Numbered from the stretch's first letter, positions 32,016 through 45,254 are shown. The stretch: 64,000 nucleotides of DNA from Alviniconcha marisindica (GCA_018857735.1 JABMCL010001901.1:203501-267500); one strand, 5' to 3'. Made by a program: numbers and translations. The notes: generated by a model from the letters alone, not told the origin.

Positions 32016-35000
32016 CTGCCAACAGCACAGGAGAACACATCATTCCCAGCCTGCCAACACTGCTTTCACTTCATATAATTATGTATATTATATCTACCGT
32101 CATCCCTCAGTACAGGACCTTGTCCTGGGTTGACCCTGTGCAGCTGACAGGATGGTCAAATCCCATAACTCTTTAACATTTTGGTTTAAACAAAAAATTA
32201 TTCCAGTACAAAATAAAGATAATGAGCTCACCAACAAGCTTGAGGCTTATACGCTTTAAGATTCTGAAATTTCCGTGACTGTTGTTGCCATCTGAAGTAC
32301 ACAGACACTGTTAACAACTTAGTGTGTGTGTGTGTGTGTGTATGTGTGTGTGTGTTGGGGAAGCATGCATGTGTGTGTGTGTGTGTGTGGTGTGTGTGTG
32401 GTGTGTGTGTGTGTGTGTGAGGTGGGGGGGGGTGCATGTGTGTGTGCATCCATACATCCTCACCGCAAACAAATGCCCCACAAGTAAAGAGCTCACCTGA
32501 AAGATGGCGCGTTCGTTGCGGTCCATCACCTGTCGCAGGGTCAGTATCTCAGCCTCCCGCTCCTTCAGCATGGCCTCCAGTTCCCCCACGCCACTGTCGC
32601 TGGGGGACGGGGTCTGTGTCAGCACGTCCGAACATGCCACTGAGGGCTTTCGCGTGGGGCTCTGATCAACGTTGACGCCAGGGGAGTCATCAGCGGCGTA
32701 GCTGGCTTCATTGGAGTACCCCACAGATCTGCACAGTGGCATGGTGACGTCAGTCAGGAACCCATCCCAAAACTGCTCCAAGTTTCACTCATTCCAGTAA
32801 TGTAGGCTGCATCGCATGGGTGTACCACCATGGCACAATGACATTATAACATCCATCAAGAACCCGCCACAAACATCTCCCAGCTTTTCTGGCAAAATCA
32901 TCGTCAGCAAGGCAGGCTGCATCACTAGAGTAGCTCTTAGATCTGCAGGGTGGCATCACAATATCTGTGGGGACCCCACCACAAACTGCTTCCCAGTTTG
33001 CAGGTTGACATCAACAATGTCATCAATGCCATAAACTGCACAGCTGCCCATGCTGAAAGGTTTAGTGACCAGTCTGGAAATACTGCAGTTCTACGGAGTA
33101 AGTAAGTAAATTGCTGTTTTATGCCTAGTCAACCAGTGTGGATATATCAGGGTGATACACATTTTGTCATCATACATTACTTTTTAAAAGTGTATATTAT
33201 GAGTTAAAACTGGTATATATATGTACAAATTTAAAACCTTACTTTAAAAGGGACAAACATAACCAACGGTGATCTCATTTAAATTTTTCAAAAAATATTG
33301 TTTTCTTTCAAAAAGTTAAGAATCTTCTCAGGTGAAATCTCCTGAAACAACATATGCAGTGATTAAACTGTAAAGTGGCTCTCTCTTATTTCAATAAGAT
33401 TTGAACAAGTGAGTAAAATATGTTCAATAGTTCAAAGTTCATCACATCTGATACACATTGGCAGTTCCTTGCCCTTGAATAAAAAGGAATGAGTGCAGTT
33501 CTAAGGAATATAAATAGAATGACGATTTATTTATAATGTAATCATGCTTGATACCATAACATGTGAAAAACAGCGCACACACTAACTCAAGGTGTCCTGC
33601 CATTCTGCGGCAATATAAATTGAACAGCACAACACAAATGTTTGATCAATGCAATTAGGTTTGCAAGAAGGCTTCTCAAAACTTAGCTAATTAAGTCTGT
33701 AGACATCTCAAACATCTACACTATGGTGACACCAAGTGTTGTTGTCTCAAAGAGATTTGTACAGTTGCAAAATTATAACTAACAGTAATCACATACATTT
33801 GTATACACACACAAAAGAAAAAGGAAGAAAAAGAACACACGAACACACACACACACACAAACCAGAACATCACAGTTCGCACATCACACTCACAACAACA
33901 ACAACAACAAATGTGGCAATTTTGAGTGCCAAACGTGCACCAATTATTCCAATCATGATTAAATCAATATATATTGTATTAACCGCTGGCTCCACAAAAT
34001 CAATGGAACCCTCACCTGCTGCTCCCATCGCCACCACTGTGCGCAGGCAGCTGGCTGGTGTTGGCAGATCGCATGCTGGGCGACCGGGGGTGGAACGCCT
34101 CTGGGCCTGAGTGCTGCTGGCTCTGGGAGTGTTGGTGGGAGTGGGAGCCAGCAAAACTCGGACAGCCGCACAAGGCGTTCTCTTCTCCACACTGCTGGCA
34201 GACACTTAGGCGGGATCGTGGGTAGGCAGGTTTGAATGCAATGGGACGGATCAGGTTTCTGCTTAGCTTCTGGAGAGAGACAATTTATGGAATTGAAATA
34301 CTTATTTATTATAATGTAAACATCTTAACAAGAACATGCATGCAAGTCCTGATTTAATGGTTGTAACTCAATCTAAATTTAAATTAAACCTTTAGAAGTA
34401 GCGCACTGTTGTGACCTTGAAATTGGGTCATGGTCATTGAACTAGAATCAGACTATCAATTATCATGAATACCAATTTTACAAAGGTTCAAAGATCTTGG
34501 CAATACTAGTATTGTAATAACTAGTTTATTTATTGATCACTTTTAGTTTAATATATATATATAGCACCATTCTCCACCCTCAAGCAGATTCACTGCATCC
34601 ATGATTCACTGTGATTCTAAATCAGTAAATGAGAGACTGTAGCCTTTGTATTACTATTAATGTGTTTTTGAATATTATAATTTATATATTATATATCCAC
34701 TGAAGTGGTGTACACAGTTTACAAGTTACAGTGTTATTTATTTTGGTTGTTACTGAACTGATGCCATGTGAAGCTACTGCCATCTCAGCATTTTTTGTGT
34801 ACATCGCTGACCATACAACCATGCAAAGGTTTACAGTATCACTTTATTTGAAGCCACAGTTGGCAAGTGAACATTTTATTAGCTATATTTCATAACATTA
34901 GTTTCACATCAGCTAAAAATACATCATCACCCTTGATTGGTAAAAAACTAATCATATGAAAGTAATTTTTAAAAAAGCATTCTGCAAGTGACCGTTTAGA

Positions 35001-38000
35001 TAATCCATCATCCAAAACTGAAAGAGAAACATACAAAGCTGGATAAATAAATAAAGTCTTTCACTGAGTGCACAGATGAAATTCTATTCACTGAAAACTA
35101 TCCACTGCAACTCTGGTAGTGGACAAATTTAGCATTTGCCCTTTTGGACACTCAGATAACATATATATATATATATATATATATGAAGACTTAGCGACTG
35201 AGTGAGCAGATTTTTTTTCCAACAAATGGTCAGTACTGTCATGAACTGCACACCATATGGTGTTCTTGATTCAGCACTTGTGAACATAACATCTGATCAG
35301 TGCAGGTGAGGTCACTTCAACATCTGTAGATGCCAGCATGCCCTGATTTGCAATGAACTCATAAGTATACTACAAAAAGGTCACTGGCAAAAGGTTTCTG
35401 CTCTCACACTAGTTACTCACAGTCTAAGATTTTTCTCATTAAATAATAAAGTATTCACTGGCCAATAAAATCACTCCATGATCCACAGCTTCTAATAACT
35501 TCAGTCTGTCAGATCCTGTAAAGTTTCAATTCACTGCCAACCCAACATCACATAATTAGATACACTCTTGTCACAGCAAAAACTTGATCATTTTTGTTGT
35601 TGTTCTTAACCCCTTCACTGCCCCAGCCTGTAAAATTTCCGGGCTGAATGATGCATGGACACGCCTGCAAACAGTATCTTTTCCGGTCCTTTAACATCTG
35701 TTTTCAGTGCTGTGCATTTTAATGGAGATCCTTTCACGTGCCAGTGTGAAAAAGAAGACAAAAAAGCTTAAGGGTTTCAAATTTGGCACTTTTCAAATGA
35801 CACCATGGCAGTGAAGTGGTTAATAATAGAGTGGAACTGTTCAAACTAAAAGGTAATTTCATTTAATTTTGGTGCCATAAAATTTGTGAAATGGTGGATA
35901 AATGGAGATCATCAGTTTCATTTGAACAGATCAAAGAATTGTGATGTCATTTTGAACATGACTGTCACATTAATTGCTGAAATCAGTATGGACCCAGTAG
36001 TTAAACTGACAATCAAATCACCATTCATTAACATTATACCCAGTATTCTCTTTGAGTTTCAATGAGATATTATTCAACATTATCAAATGTCTAACGGAAC
36101 TCAATAGATCCAAAAACTTCAGAACAGTTGATTCCCATTCAACTCTTAATGACTCTCCATCAGACAAAACAAATGTGCCTTGATGGAAATGGAAAAGTTT
36201 AAATTCATATCATAACTTCAAACATGTCTGCCAGGCCTGGCAAACGACCAAAATAAACTTCATAAAGCCAGCAGAACCTCTGTGTACAGTTTTATATTCC
36301 TAAATATAGTCAAGCTGCTGTGACCTTTAATGAAATTCTCAGGTCCAAACTAATGACCCCCCACCCCACCCAACCCCTACACCACTACCACCTAGCCCCA
36401 CCCTCTCTCTCTCTCCTTTTTTCCCCTTTTAAATTTTCGGCCTTTGCTGTGCAGTTTCCCAAAATATAACAGCAAATTAACCTATGGTGATCTAGGGAAG
36501 AAGAAAAGACTATGAATGAGTAATACAATGGCAACACTGTAATTACTAATACCAACACTACAGTAAAACTAAGATTAAAGAGTATTTAAGTTTCAACTAG
36601 ACACAGTTTCAACTAGGCACACTGGCATTTTGAAAATTATGAAAGCTCTCATCTCAAGATAAGACATTACAAACTATGATGGTGTCAGGTGATAGTTTCT
36701 GCCACAGCCTCTGAGGCTAAAGGCCTCAAAATACAGGGACCATAACTAAACAGTTTACCCCCCCCCCCCCCCCCCCGCCTCAAAACAGACATAACATTAA
36801 CTCAACAGTTTACACACATCTCCCCCCCCCCCCCCCCACCCCCCCCAGTATTGTTTTTCTTTTTTTCTCCATGGGAGTTAGACACAACCATGTTTCACAT
36901 AGGAGCTTGGGCCCCACAATAGCCACACCCAACACTTTTCTTCACCACAGGCTGAACATCAAGCATCAATAGCTTTCTTCTCAGTCTCACCCAGACCGGG
37001 GTCTGTGCACATATCTATTTCCATTGCGGCACTGGCAACCCCTGGAGTTTGAAGTTATTTAACTCAGTAGTTTGTTTACTTGGTTGTCAAAGTGTTCAGC
37101 AGTTACCGCAGTTCTAAGCAGAGTCAAACACATAGCTTTGCTTTCAGTGTTCACAATACAATTTAAAGAAATGTCAATTGAAGCTTACAAAAGCAGATTT
37201 ATGTGGCAAACAATTTAATGAACTTCATCAAGTTCATGTCAACAGAAGGCTTCTTTCTTTCTACAACAAACTTCAGTAATAATACTAATACTACTAATAA
37301 TAATATAGTGACAGTACGCCTCACTCCCACCCCACCCCCCTACCCCCAATTTAGCTGTACAACTGATTTCATTATTACTATAATTTTATATTACATCAAT
37401 AATTTACATTGGTATTAGTGGTCAATGTATATAATTTATACATTCAATGAATCAATGACATGTAATGTATGCATGCCTTGTAAAACTGAAATAAAAGCAT
37501 AACAGTGTTAAATGTTTGCATTAGTAAAAATCACAGGTTACCAAGATTTTAAACAAACAACAGTTTTAGACTATTTGAATAAAGCCTGACAATTTACAAA
37601 AGTCTAGATCTAAGTATGATTTTAATTTATTATAATGAAAAGTACAATTTATTAATATTATAATTTAGTGATAGTAATACACATCATGATGCACATTATA
37701 ATTTACTGTGTAGATGATGTGCTGACTGGAAATGACGTACATTTTACCACACAGTATTTCTGTATCACTATTAGGCATCAGTCACTCATACCATCATTAG
37801 TGTCAATGCCATAGACTGACCAATACACTAATGCTAAATTTTCTAAATACTATTATCTATAGCTTAAAATGTCCATCAGCACAGCAGAAGGACAGGGGTT
37901 AATTCCTGTTTGACTCTTTCAGGGAGTCACTCAATGTTTGTTAAGTGTTCCAGTACCTGTCACTTACATCACATCAACCAATTCCCAGCACAGCATAATG

Positions 38001-39105
38001 TCCTAGCAGTACAGTTGTATGTGTACGTGTATACTATAGCACTCAGATAATAGTAATAGCAGATGTCAGGATGGAAGGCCATCTGATCCTGTGCTTGGTG
38101 GTCTGCCTCTGTGAGACCAATACTTATTGTGTATTGTGGTGCAGCTGTGTATGTGTGTGTGTGCATATTATATAATGTGACTGTGTTAGTGTGTATGTGC
38201 GTGACTGTATGTTACTCAGTCGCTGTGACTGTGACTCTGTGTGTATACATGTGTGTGTGCGCACGCACATGTGTGTGACTGTGAGACACACCTCTTTTAA
38301 ATCTATCGTACTGCTTGCTATCACTGTAGCAGTAACATACATGGCCAATGCTGGCAAAGGCAAGAACCATCCAAATAATTTGAATACAAATAAAACCTAC
38401 CTCTGAAAGCACACCGCTCACTGGTGCGAGACGAGGCGGCAAACACTCCACCTCATTGGAATTTGTATGACCTTGCATGTGACCTTGTGGAAGCCCTTGC
38501 CGATGGGCAGGTGGATGACCTTGCAGATGACTTGGAGGGTGACCTTGTGGGTAATAGCCATGTGGCTCATAAGCAGCCATTCCATGCTGGGGCCCTTCCC
38601 AGTCTATCATGTTGCTGCTGTGACAACCACGCACGTTCCTGTGTCCCACCTGGTACCCCTGGACATTGTGCCGTGAGAATGGCGGGGACCAGGACTTTCT
38701 CCTTGTGGGGTCATAGCCAGAAACATCTTCCAAGCTGAACGTCTGAGGCTGTGAGCGAAACCTTTGGATGTTTCCAGACACTAGCCCATGCTGAAAGCCG
38801 TAGTGGGAGGCTAAATTTCCTTCATGCTCGTAGCGACTGTATGGCGGGGGCCTCCCGGAAAAGGCGCCATCCCCAGCACGCGGCTTGGGCCTGATGTTGA
38901 TGTGGGAGTAATCAGAGTTGCAGTCTGCCTCCCTCTCAGCCTGAGCGGCACAGGGCTCAAAAATGTACTTGATTTCATGGGACTGGGCAGACAGCGTGGA
39001 CAGTGCGGGACTCTGGTTGCCGTCCTGCAATCCATGATGCTCATGATCTGTCAGAAGAGGGACATGGCTGTCGAGCTCCTCCTCACACGGATGGTGCCTG
39101 CTCAT
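31137..39105 (-). CDS. LZTS/N4BP3-family (Fez1 domain) coiled-coil protein, LZTS2-like
   Basis: Four coding exons on the minus strand: 39105-38401, 34269-34016, 32728-32497, 32015-31137. They join with matching phases (0, 2, 0) to 690 codons including the stop, 689 residues, close to human LZTS2/LZTS3 length. The N-terminal half is disordered with a PPPY motif. Exon 2 carries LIRPIAFKPAYP, the family's conserved IRPxxFKP motif. Exon 3 has the acidic EREAEILTLRQ helix. The last exon is coiled coil ending with EKNKVIRYQKQLQLNYVQM, a signature shared by LZTS1-3 and N4BP3. Family members are cortical or postsynaptic scaffolds that act on microtubules, beta-catenin and Nedd4 ligases. The assignment to one paralogue is uncertain, as invertebrates may have one ancestral gene. 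Confidence 0.88.
32322..32455 (+). repeat. TG microsatellite in LZTS-like intron
   Basis: Interrupted TG tracts with a GGTGGGGGGGGTG run, about 40 bp downstream of the exon 3 donor. A family C SINE end lies nearby at 32110-32165. Confidence 0.9.
32497..32728 (-). CDS. LZTS-like coding exon 3 (start of coiled coil)
   Basis: Acceptor CACTGTGCAG, donor TTTCAG|GTGAGC. The first base completes AGA (Arg) with the previous exon. It encodes SVGYSNEASYAADD..., a Ser/Pro segment (PSPSDSGVGE), then ELEAMLKEREAEILTLRQVMDRNERAIFQ. The last part has heptad spacing and opens the Fez1 region. Confidence 0.87.
32729..34015 (-). other. LZTS-like intron between coding exons 3 and 2
   Basis: Contains two diverged copies of a segment with CACAGATCTGCA...GGCATCACAATATC next to exon 3, a family B SINE end (33097-33165, minus), and an ACACAC/CAACAA stretch (33805-33910). 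No exon seen. Confidence 0.5.
34016..34269 (-). CDS. LZTS-like coding exon 2 (IRPIAFKP motif, Cys/His cluster)
   Basis: Acceptor TCTCTCTCCAG, donor AGCAG|GTGAGG; starts in phase 0 and ends after two bases. It encodes KLSRNLIRPIAFKPAYPRSR (motif at 34248-34228), then VCQQCGEENALCGCPS and SHSHQH. The CxxC...CxC...HxHxxH spacing could bind a metal; this is inference. The only other open frames here lack family similarity. Confidence 0.85.
34270..38400 (-). other. LZTS-like 4.1-kb intron
   Basis: Between coding exons 2 and 1. It holds a SINE-like family E piece (34555-34860), TA runs (35160-35184), a TTAA-flanked MITE (35606-35823), poly-C tracts (36761-36776, 36824-36846) and TG-rich DNA near 38150-38280. 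No extra exon recognised. Confidence 0.6.
35606..35823. mobile_element. piggyBac-type MITE with TTAA ends
   Basis: TTAACCCCTTCACTGCC at the left and GGCAGTGAAGTGGTTAA at the right form inverted ends (one mismatch) inside TTAA duplications. The interior (about 190 bp) has no ORF. TTAA targets and CCYTT... ends are known for piggyBac-like MITEs. Confidence 0.7.
38401..39105 (-). CDS. LZTS-like coding exon 1 (disordered N-terminus, PPPY motif)
   Basis: The ATG is at 39105-39103. An in-frame TAA lies just upstream, so the start is well bounded; a TTG further up is not needed. The exon begins at an acceptor (TTCCCTAG) near 39136, so the first exon is non-coding. It encodes 235 residues: acidic start, PPPYSRYE (codons 38850-38839), RRKSWSPPFSR, and a His/Pro/Gln stretch made of QGHPPxH-like repeats. 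Donor CAGAG|GTAGGT at 38400. Human N4BP3 also carries a PPPPY motif. Confidence 0.85.
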
Positions 39106-39135
39106 GCTGCAGTCCCTCTGCTCCAAGGCTTACAT

Positions 39136-41953
39136 CTAGGGAATCAGAAAAGACAGCTGTACTCTGTAGTTACCATTGCTAATGATAGCTTTTATATATT
39201 TAGCACTATTCTCTGTTCTCGAGCAGACTCACTGTGCTCTTGTTACATGTGACTCTGAATGGGCGACTTTTTATAGCATGTTTTTTATTTATACATATTA
39301 TCCACTGGAGTGATGTACTGACACAGCACTGTCTCTAGTCTCAGTTGTTTTTTGGGGTGGGAGTGGGGGGGGGGGGGGGGGGGGGGGTTGTGTGTGTGTT
39401 ATTTTTTGGGGGAGGGGGGAGGGTTGAGAACTGGTCAAACAAAATAACAGCCAGTATGTCTGCCTGATTGCTGATTTTGTTTCCGGTATACATACATGCT
39501 GATCTTAACTGGTAAAATACTGGAAATTACCAGTTAATGCTAACCCAGGATTCATTGTGAATATATTATTAATTTTATGTCACTGGCAAATTATATGGTA
39601 TTTTCTCCTTATATTCCATTAACATATATATGTTTTATGCACATTGAATGCTACACATGCATTTTTTAGGTCGTGATGCATAATGCACAAATCAAAGGGC
39701 CAGTTTCCTGACTAGTCACAGACATGAAAAGGACTAAAAAGTAACTGCTGTGTTTGAACTAAATATTTTCCCCAGGGGATTACATTATAATATATTATTC
39801 ACTGTCCTCTTTCCTCGAGTCCTTGTCCCATTTTTCAATAGCTAAAACTGTAAAAGTAGCAATCTACCACACAATAATGACACACAAACAGCAACACAGT
39901 TTTGCTGGGGGGGGGGGGGGGGGGGGGGGAACTCACCTTTGCAATGTCCCAGCTAATTATATTTCAATTTTGCAACACTGTTTTGCTGATTTCACTTTCA
40001 TAGAAGTGTTTTAGTACTTTTACTGATTTCACAACATTGTTTTAATGATTTCGCTTTCATGTGGATTTGTTTCCTGATCAGGTAAAACAGACAGTGATTA
40101 ATGTGACTTTTTGTGAAACTTCAGTAAATGTAAGCGCAGCAGCAAACTGCATTATTTTGCTCTTCTTTTCTCTTCCAGAAGTGGCAACAAGAACTTAAGT
40201 TGAAAAAAATTAAAAGTTGCTATCCATTATGACAGACACCTACACGTGATAGTGCTACTGCTAGAGCCAATTCTCTCTGTGTCTGTCTGTCTGTCTGTCT
40301 CTCACACACACACACACACACACTCAGAATTAGCATAACATGTATGAAGTTGCAGTACTTCAGCCTACCAGCAAAAATATTTAATAATAATATTGACGTG
40401 ACCATATAATATATATTATAATGCTTGAATAAGTTGAGCTCCACATGGGAAAAAGAGGTTTCAGTTAACACTGGATGACAGAACACAGGCTGTGTGTGTG
40501 GGGGGTGGGGGCATGCATAGCCTCCACTAGACTGTTGAGACTATAGGTATGCAGTGCCAGCAATAACAAAAATATTTCAGTACCAACCCTCAGTCAGCCA
40601 GTGCAGTCAACATTACCTAGGCCTAATATTACAATGAGCCTGCAAGTTTTATCACATTTGTTTCTTTCAGTATGTGTATACATGTACCACTGACATTTGA
40701 TCTAGACCTAATTTCCAAGTAAGGACGTTCATGTTCCTCAGTGCTTATGTTGGCAAAATGATTGATTGTGTACTGACGACTCACCTTTACAGACTGTAAT
40801 CAAACTCACTTTTGTTGCCAATTTTGGCTTCAATCGCTATTGCTGGTGGTTGTGATGGTTTTCTCAGCTGTTTCAATGGTTTCTTCATTTGAAGCGGACA
40901 ATGATACACATGATTTGGTCAGGGTGGGCGAGAAAAACAAAACAAAAAACCTGAAACAAAACAAACAACAGCAACTGTATGCTTCATGGAACTATATTGA
41001 TGCAGTTCGATCTAGAATGAGAGCGGAGCGGGGAAAATCATTCAGCACAGCTGCTTTATCCAAACAGAAATGAACAGTACTGTAGCTATCTTGTAAACAG
41101 CACTCATACTTTGGGAAATGTCCATTTGAGGAGGAGGTGGGTGGGGGGTGGAGGGCACTTCTAGCATGCAACACCTACGGCTTCTGATGTGACTGAGCGT
41201 TCATGGTTTTGCTTGCTGATCAACACCAAAAGCAATCTTGTTTAGCCGGAGCTTCCACTTGCTTCTGGACCCAGTGTACAGACTAACAGAGTATCACAAG
41301 CAAGTCACACAAAGCGCTCAGTTTCAGCCGGTACATGGTATAGGCAACTTTATTTTTCACCAGTACTAGGGGAAAATTTACCAGTAAAAAATGGCATACG
41401 CCGGTCTAGTGGAGGCTCTGGTGGTGGGTAGGTTGGTAGGGGGTGTAAGTGAGAGAAAGAGGTGTAGATCTACAGATTTATGGGTGTGTGTATACATGTC
41501 TATTTAATACTACTAGTAGATTGTATTTTTAGTCTGTGTCTAAATTTACTTGTACATTTCAGCAGAGTGTGTGTGTGCGTGTGTGTGTGAATGATCGCAC
41601 TAGTGACTAGACATTTTTCAAACCAGTGCAACATCTAGAACTTAGAACTAGAAGGTGGCAAAAGTGGTCCACAGAAACTGGTCAGATACATGGCTGTTCA
41701 TACTGTTACTAGAGCTCAACTAGCAAAGTCCAAAGACCAAGCTTCCTTCTTGGTCTAGAATGAGCACATATATATGCACACGCACACACACACACACACA
41801 CCCTCTCTCATTATGCCAGCTGCATTGTTGTTGGTTTCTGAGAACCTGTCTAACAAAATAAGCCAGTACATCTGACCAATAGCTGATTTTTGTCTGGTAT
41901 TGTATGCTGATCATAACTGGTCAAATACTGAAAGTTGTCTGTGTGTGCGTGTG

Positions 41954-41990
<37 letters not shown>

Positions 41991-43021
41991 CATGAGTGTG
42001 TTGTGTGTGTGTGTGTGACTTAGTGCCAAAAGGTGTGCATCGTGGGGGGGTTGACTGCCAATAAAATCTGTTTCAAATATTTTGTCTTGTTGTTGCTTTG
42101 TGTGTGCGTTCATAATTGGTCAATATCACAGTGGAAACAATATGAGTTCCAAATCTGGAGCTGCTGGCGCAATATTTATTTTTGAAAGTGAAAAGCGCCA
42201 CGGAATGTGACCTCTGAAACTGGACACACTCACGGTGAGTGCTTTCGATGCTTTCATAATTCATATATATATATATAATACATACACAATGAATCAAAAC
42301 ATTACCTCAGTCACCGATTTGTACAGAGGAGATATTGCTTTACACAGTGCATATAAAATTGATTATCACAAAGTTTGTTTGTTTTTGAGTTAGATGCTCT
42401 GAAATGTCCCTCGATCGAACGTTACGTGTGTTAAAATGCTTCATGACCAGCATCCGTAAACAGTTTAGCGAAGAACTAACTTTCTCTTTCACTGAAACTT
42501 TACCCCAGTCACTGTGGTATGTCACTGCATCAGGCACCAATGTTTTATTTGACTGCCAAATATCTGCATAGTTTTTAAAATATATTTTGCCATTCTTCAT
42601 AATATTAATAATTAATACTGTTGCAAAAAAAAGAGTTCAACATTGTATTAGGTTAAACAAGCAAAGGGGAAAACAAGTTTTCACGCGTTTGCACTACATC
42701 CGGGTAGTCATGTTACACATCTGGGTCGTTTGCATTGAGCACATGGCCACATAGAAGAGATGTGTGGCTATATTTTTGAGGACCGTAAAAGGCATAATGT
42801 TCAGCATAAATTAAACGTTCACCAGATATTTAGTCAAATCTTACGGTTATACAATGATATTTATATTGGTATATGTGTGCATGACATCTATAAAGCCCTG
42901 TGTACAAAGTTGTATAAGTTACAGTATATAAATTATAATAAGGTAGCAAAAGTAGTTCACAGAAACCGGTAAGACAACTACTGTAACCAGTCAGATACAT
43001 GGACATCTAACTACCACTAGA

Positions 43022-43060
<39 letters not shown>

Positions 43061-43845
43061 CACACACACACACACATACACTCACTCACTCACTCTGTCA
43101 CATGCTCTGCATTTCTCGTAAAATGCAAACTCTCTCTGTCTCAGCTTGCTCTCAAGTCTCATGTAAACAATTTACAATTTTATCACATTGAGAGTATGAC
43201 ACTGTCACTGTGTCAGTGTCTGCCAGCCTCTTTGCCATCTTTCAGTTTCACAGCTACCAAAATACAACTAGAACACTATCTGACCAATTAACAAGTTACA
43301 ACACACTATGGTGACTACCACTGTACCAGTACCACAGTGTGACACTGACAGTACCGGTCAGCATTAAGTAACCTACCAAAGTATTCAAACAGTGGTCTGA
43401 TTTTAACAATACACTAATATTGCCCTGCCCTACATTCTGTAACTGTTTGGAAATACCAACCATTCAAACTGAAAGGAACACTGAGACATGACTTCCCAGG
43501 CTCTGTGAAGCGATCAGACTGTGTAGCACAAGTATGACATGTATACATGTATGATTGACACACTGACAATCGTGACATAGGTGTTTGAAGGAAAAAATCT
43601 GGTGACTGCATCCAATGACACAGAGCTGCAATAAAAATTTGTTTAATGCTAAACACATACACAAAAACACAGCGCTTTCTTTAAAACAATTTTTTTTACA
43701 AAATCTTTCAACAGATTCATGAGAGCACTGGAGAAAAATAAGAGAGAATAAATTAAACTACAGCATGCAGTTGCTGCATCCCCTGGGCTATACTGTCTTG
43801 GTTTCATCCGTACGTGACATTCCAGAAAGACGCATGCGCCTTACC
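39136..43845. other. Upstream region/intron of the LZTS-like gene
   Basis: No coding exon seen. Contents: family E piece (39180-39330), two poly-G blocks (39361-39425, 39907-39930), TG/CA microsatellites (40302-40323, 41779-41802, 41940-42020, 43028-43080) and AT-rich unique DNA. Minus-strand donors GTGAGT near 39935 and 40785 are possible alternative first-exon ends. Confidence 0.4.
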
Positions 43846-45240
43846 TCAAAAGCTCTCTGGAGTTTGTTGCTTCGAAGCTTTACTTTTTAGTGTCTCGGTG
43901 TCTGAGTCAGCATCGCTGGAAACCATCCGTCCTGATCCGACTTTTGGCTGAAAATGTTGTCAAGCACCATCGCAAAGCCTGCCCTAATTTCAACAACTAG
44001 CACTAAAACTCCGAAACTTTCTCCAAAATCTGATCACATGTTTCTTTTCTCGTAGATTACGTTGCTTTTGTTAGCACATTTTTACTGACGGGAAAAAGTA
44101 ATAGATAAGACCAAGAAGAGCAACTCCATCTTTTTGGCTCTTCTCCATTGTTCCGGCCCCTGTAGGAATCTGTGCTGTTCGGGAATCACGCAAAGTAACA
44201 ACAGACAGGCGCATGCAAGGAAAAACAAAACAAACAAAATTTTGGCCAGAGAAATTCCAAAACCGTCACATGTTTATGAAGTCATTTTTTGTATTTGGTC
44301 AATTTTCTGTAGTTGGGGGTGAAATGCAGCAAACTTAGCGGCAATAACTCAGCCGTTTCAGTGGCGGACTCACTGAAACTTAATACTGACTAATTTTTGG
44401 ATCAACACCGCAGAAGCCCCGGGTCTTAGTCAGCGCTCGCCGAAACTGAGACGTCACACAAACAGCAATCATATTTAGGTTACGGCCGAGTAGCGTAGCG
44501 GCGCTTACTAGTATTTGCAGGGAATATGGTAGTATCAACCCACTTCGTCACAATCTTACAAACGTCATGCAGCCGCGGCCAGAACTATTTTGTCGTTTCT
44601 CTCAAATTATTGCGCTTTGCCGAGTCAGTGCCGGTGGTTATAATGCATACAGGCTGATCAGTTACAACTGAATTTTTGAGTCAATCTCGGCGGCTGCCGG
44701 CCGTCCCGATCAGTCCGTGTCCATCTCAGGGTAGGCCCGACTACACATGGCGGCATCGGCATCAGGGAATCCATACGGCCACTCTCAGTGTGATCTATAA
44801 GCCTACTGACAGTGACTTGGCGAGTCAGTGGGCCGTGTGAGTATGGCAGTCATTAAGTGTGTACACATGTGTTTAGTACCTGTGCGTGCATGTTTGAAAA
44901 GTGACGGATAGAGATGCTGCACACTATGCAGGCGCCGGGATGCGTAACTTGCTATATACCGGCGTCAGTGTGTACGTCACTGAGTGACTCGTCAGTTTTG
45001 CTAAGTTGCCGATCGCTAATAGTTTTGACTGACTCTGCGGCTATTCGGTCTCCGCTTCAGTCTCGGGTCGACTCACTGCACTCTTGTCATAACTGAATTA
45101 ATCTGTGACTGATTTTCAGTTAATACCGAGTCAGTGACTGAAACTAAGTTAAGTTATGCCGGAACTGACTGACTCACGCGGCAGCTCAGTGTGTCAGTCG
45201 GACTGAACAGCGGGGAGGTCGGGGCCTGGGCTCTCATTCC
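43846..45240 (-). promoter_or_regulatory. Candidate CpG-rich promoter and non-coding first exon of the LZTS-like gene
   Basis: This block is rich in CpG, unlike the AT-rich DNA to its left. On the minus strand a strong donor TTTGAG|GTAAGG lies at 43844. It would close a non-coding exon, matching the need for a 5' UTR exon upstream of the acceptor at 39136. GAGTCA/TGACTC motifs recur (for example 43903, 44682, 45170). Other minus donors (GTGAGT near 39935 and 40785; GTAATG near 42303) could mark alternative first exons. RNA data are absent, so this is inference. Confidence 0.35.
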
Positions 45241-45254
45241 GCCTATCCGCCATT

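Noticed and set aside
33870..34205. Two other minus frames over LZTS exon 2
   Set aside because: Only the third frame gives the IRPIAFKP motif and matches splice phases of both neighbours.
39106..39126. Upstream TTG as start of the LZTS-like exon
   Set aside because: Eukaryotic start should be ATG; the ATG at 39105 follows an in-frame TAA, so the extension is 5' UTR.
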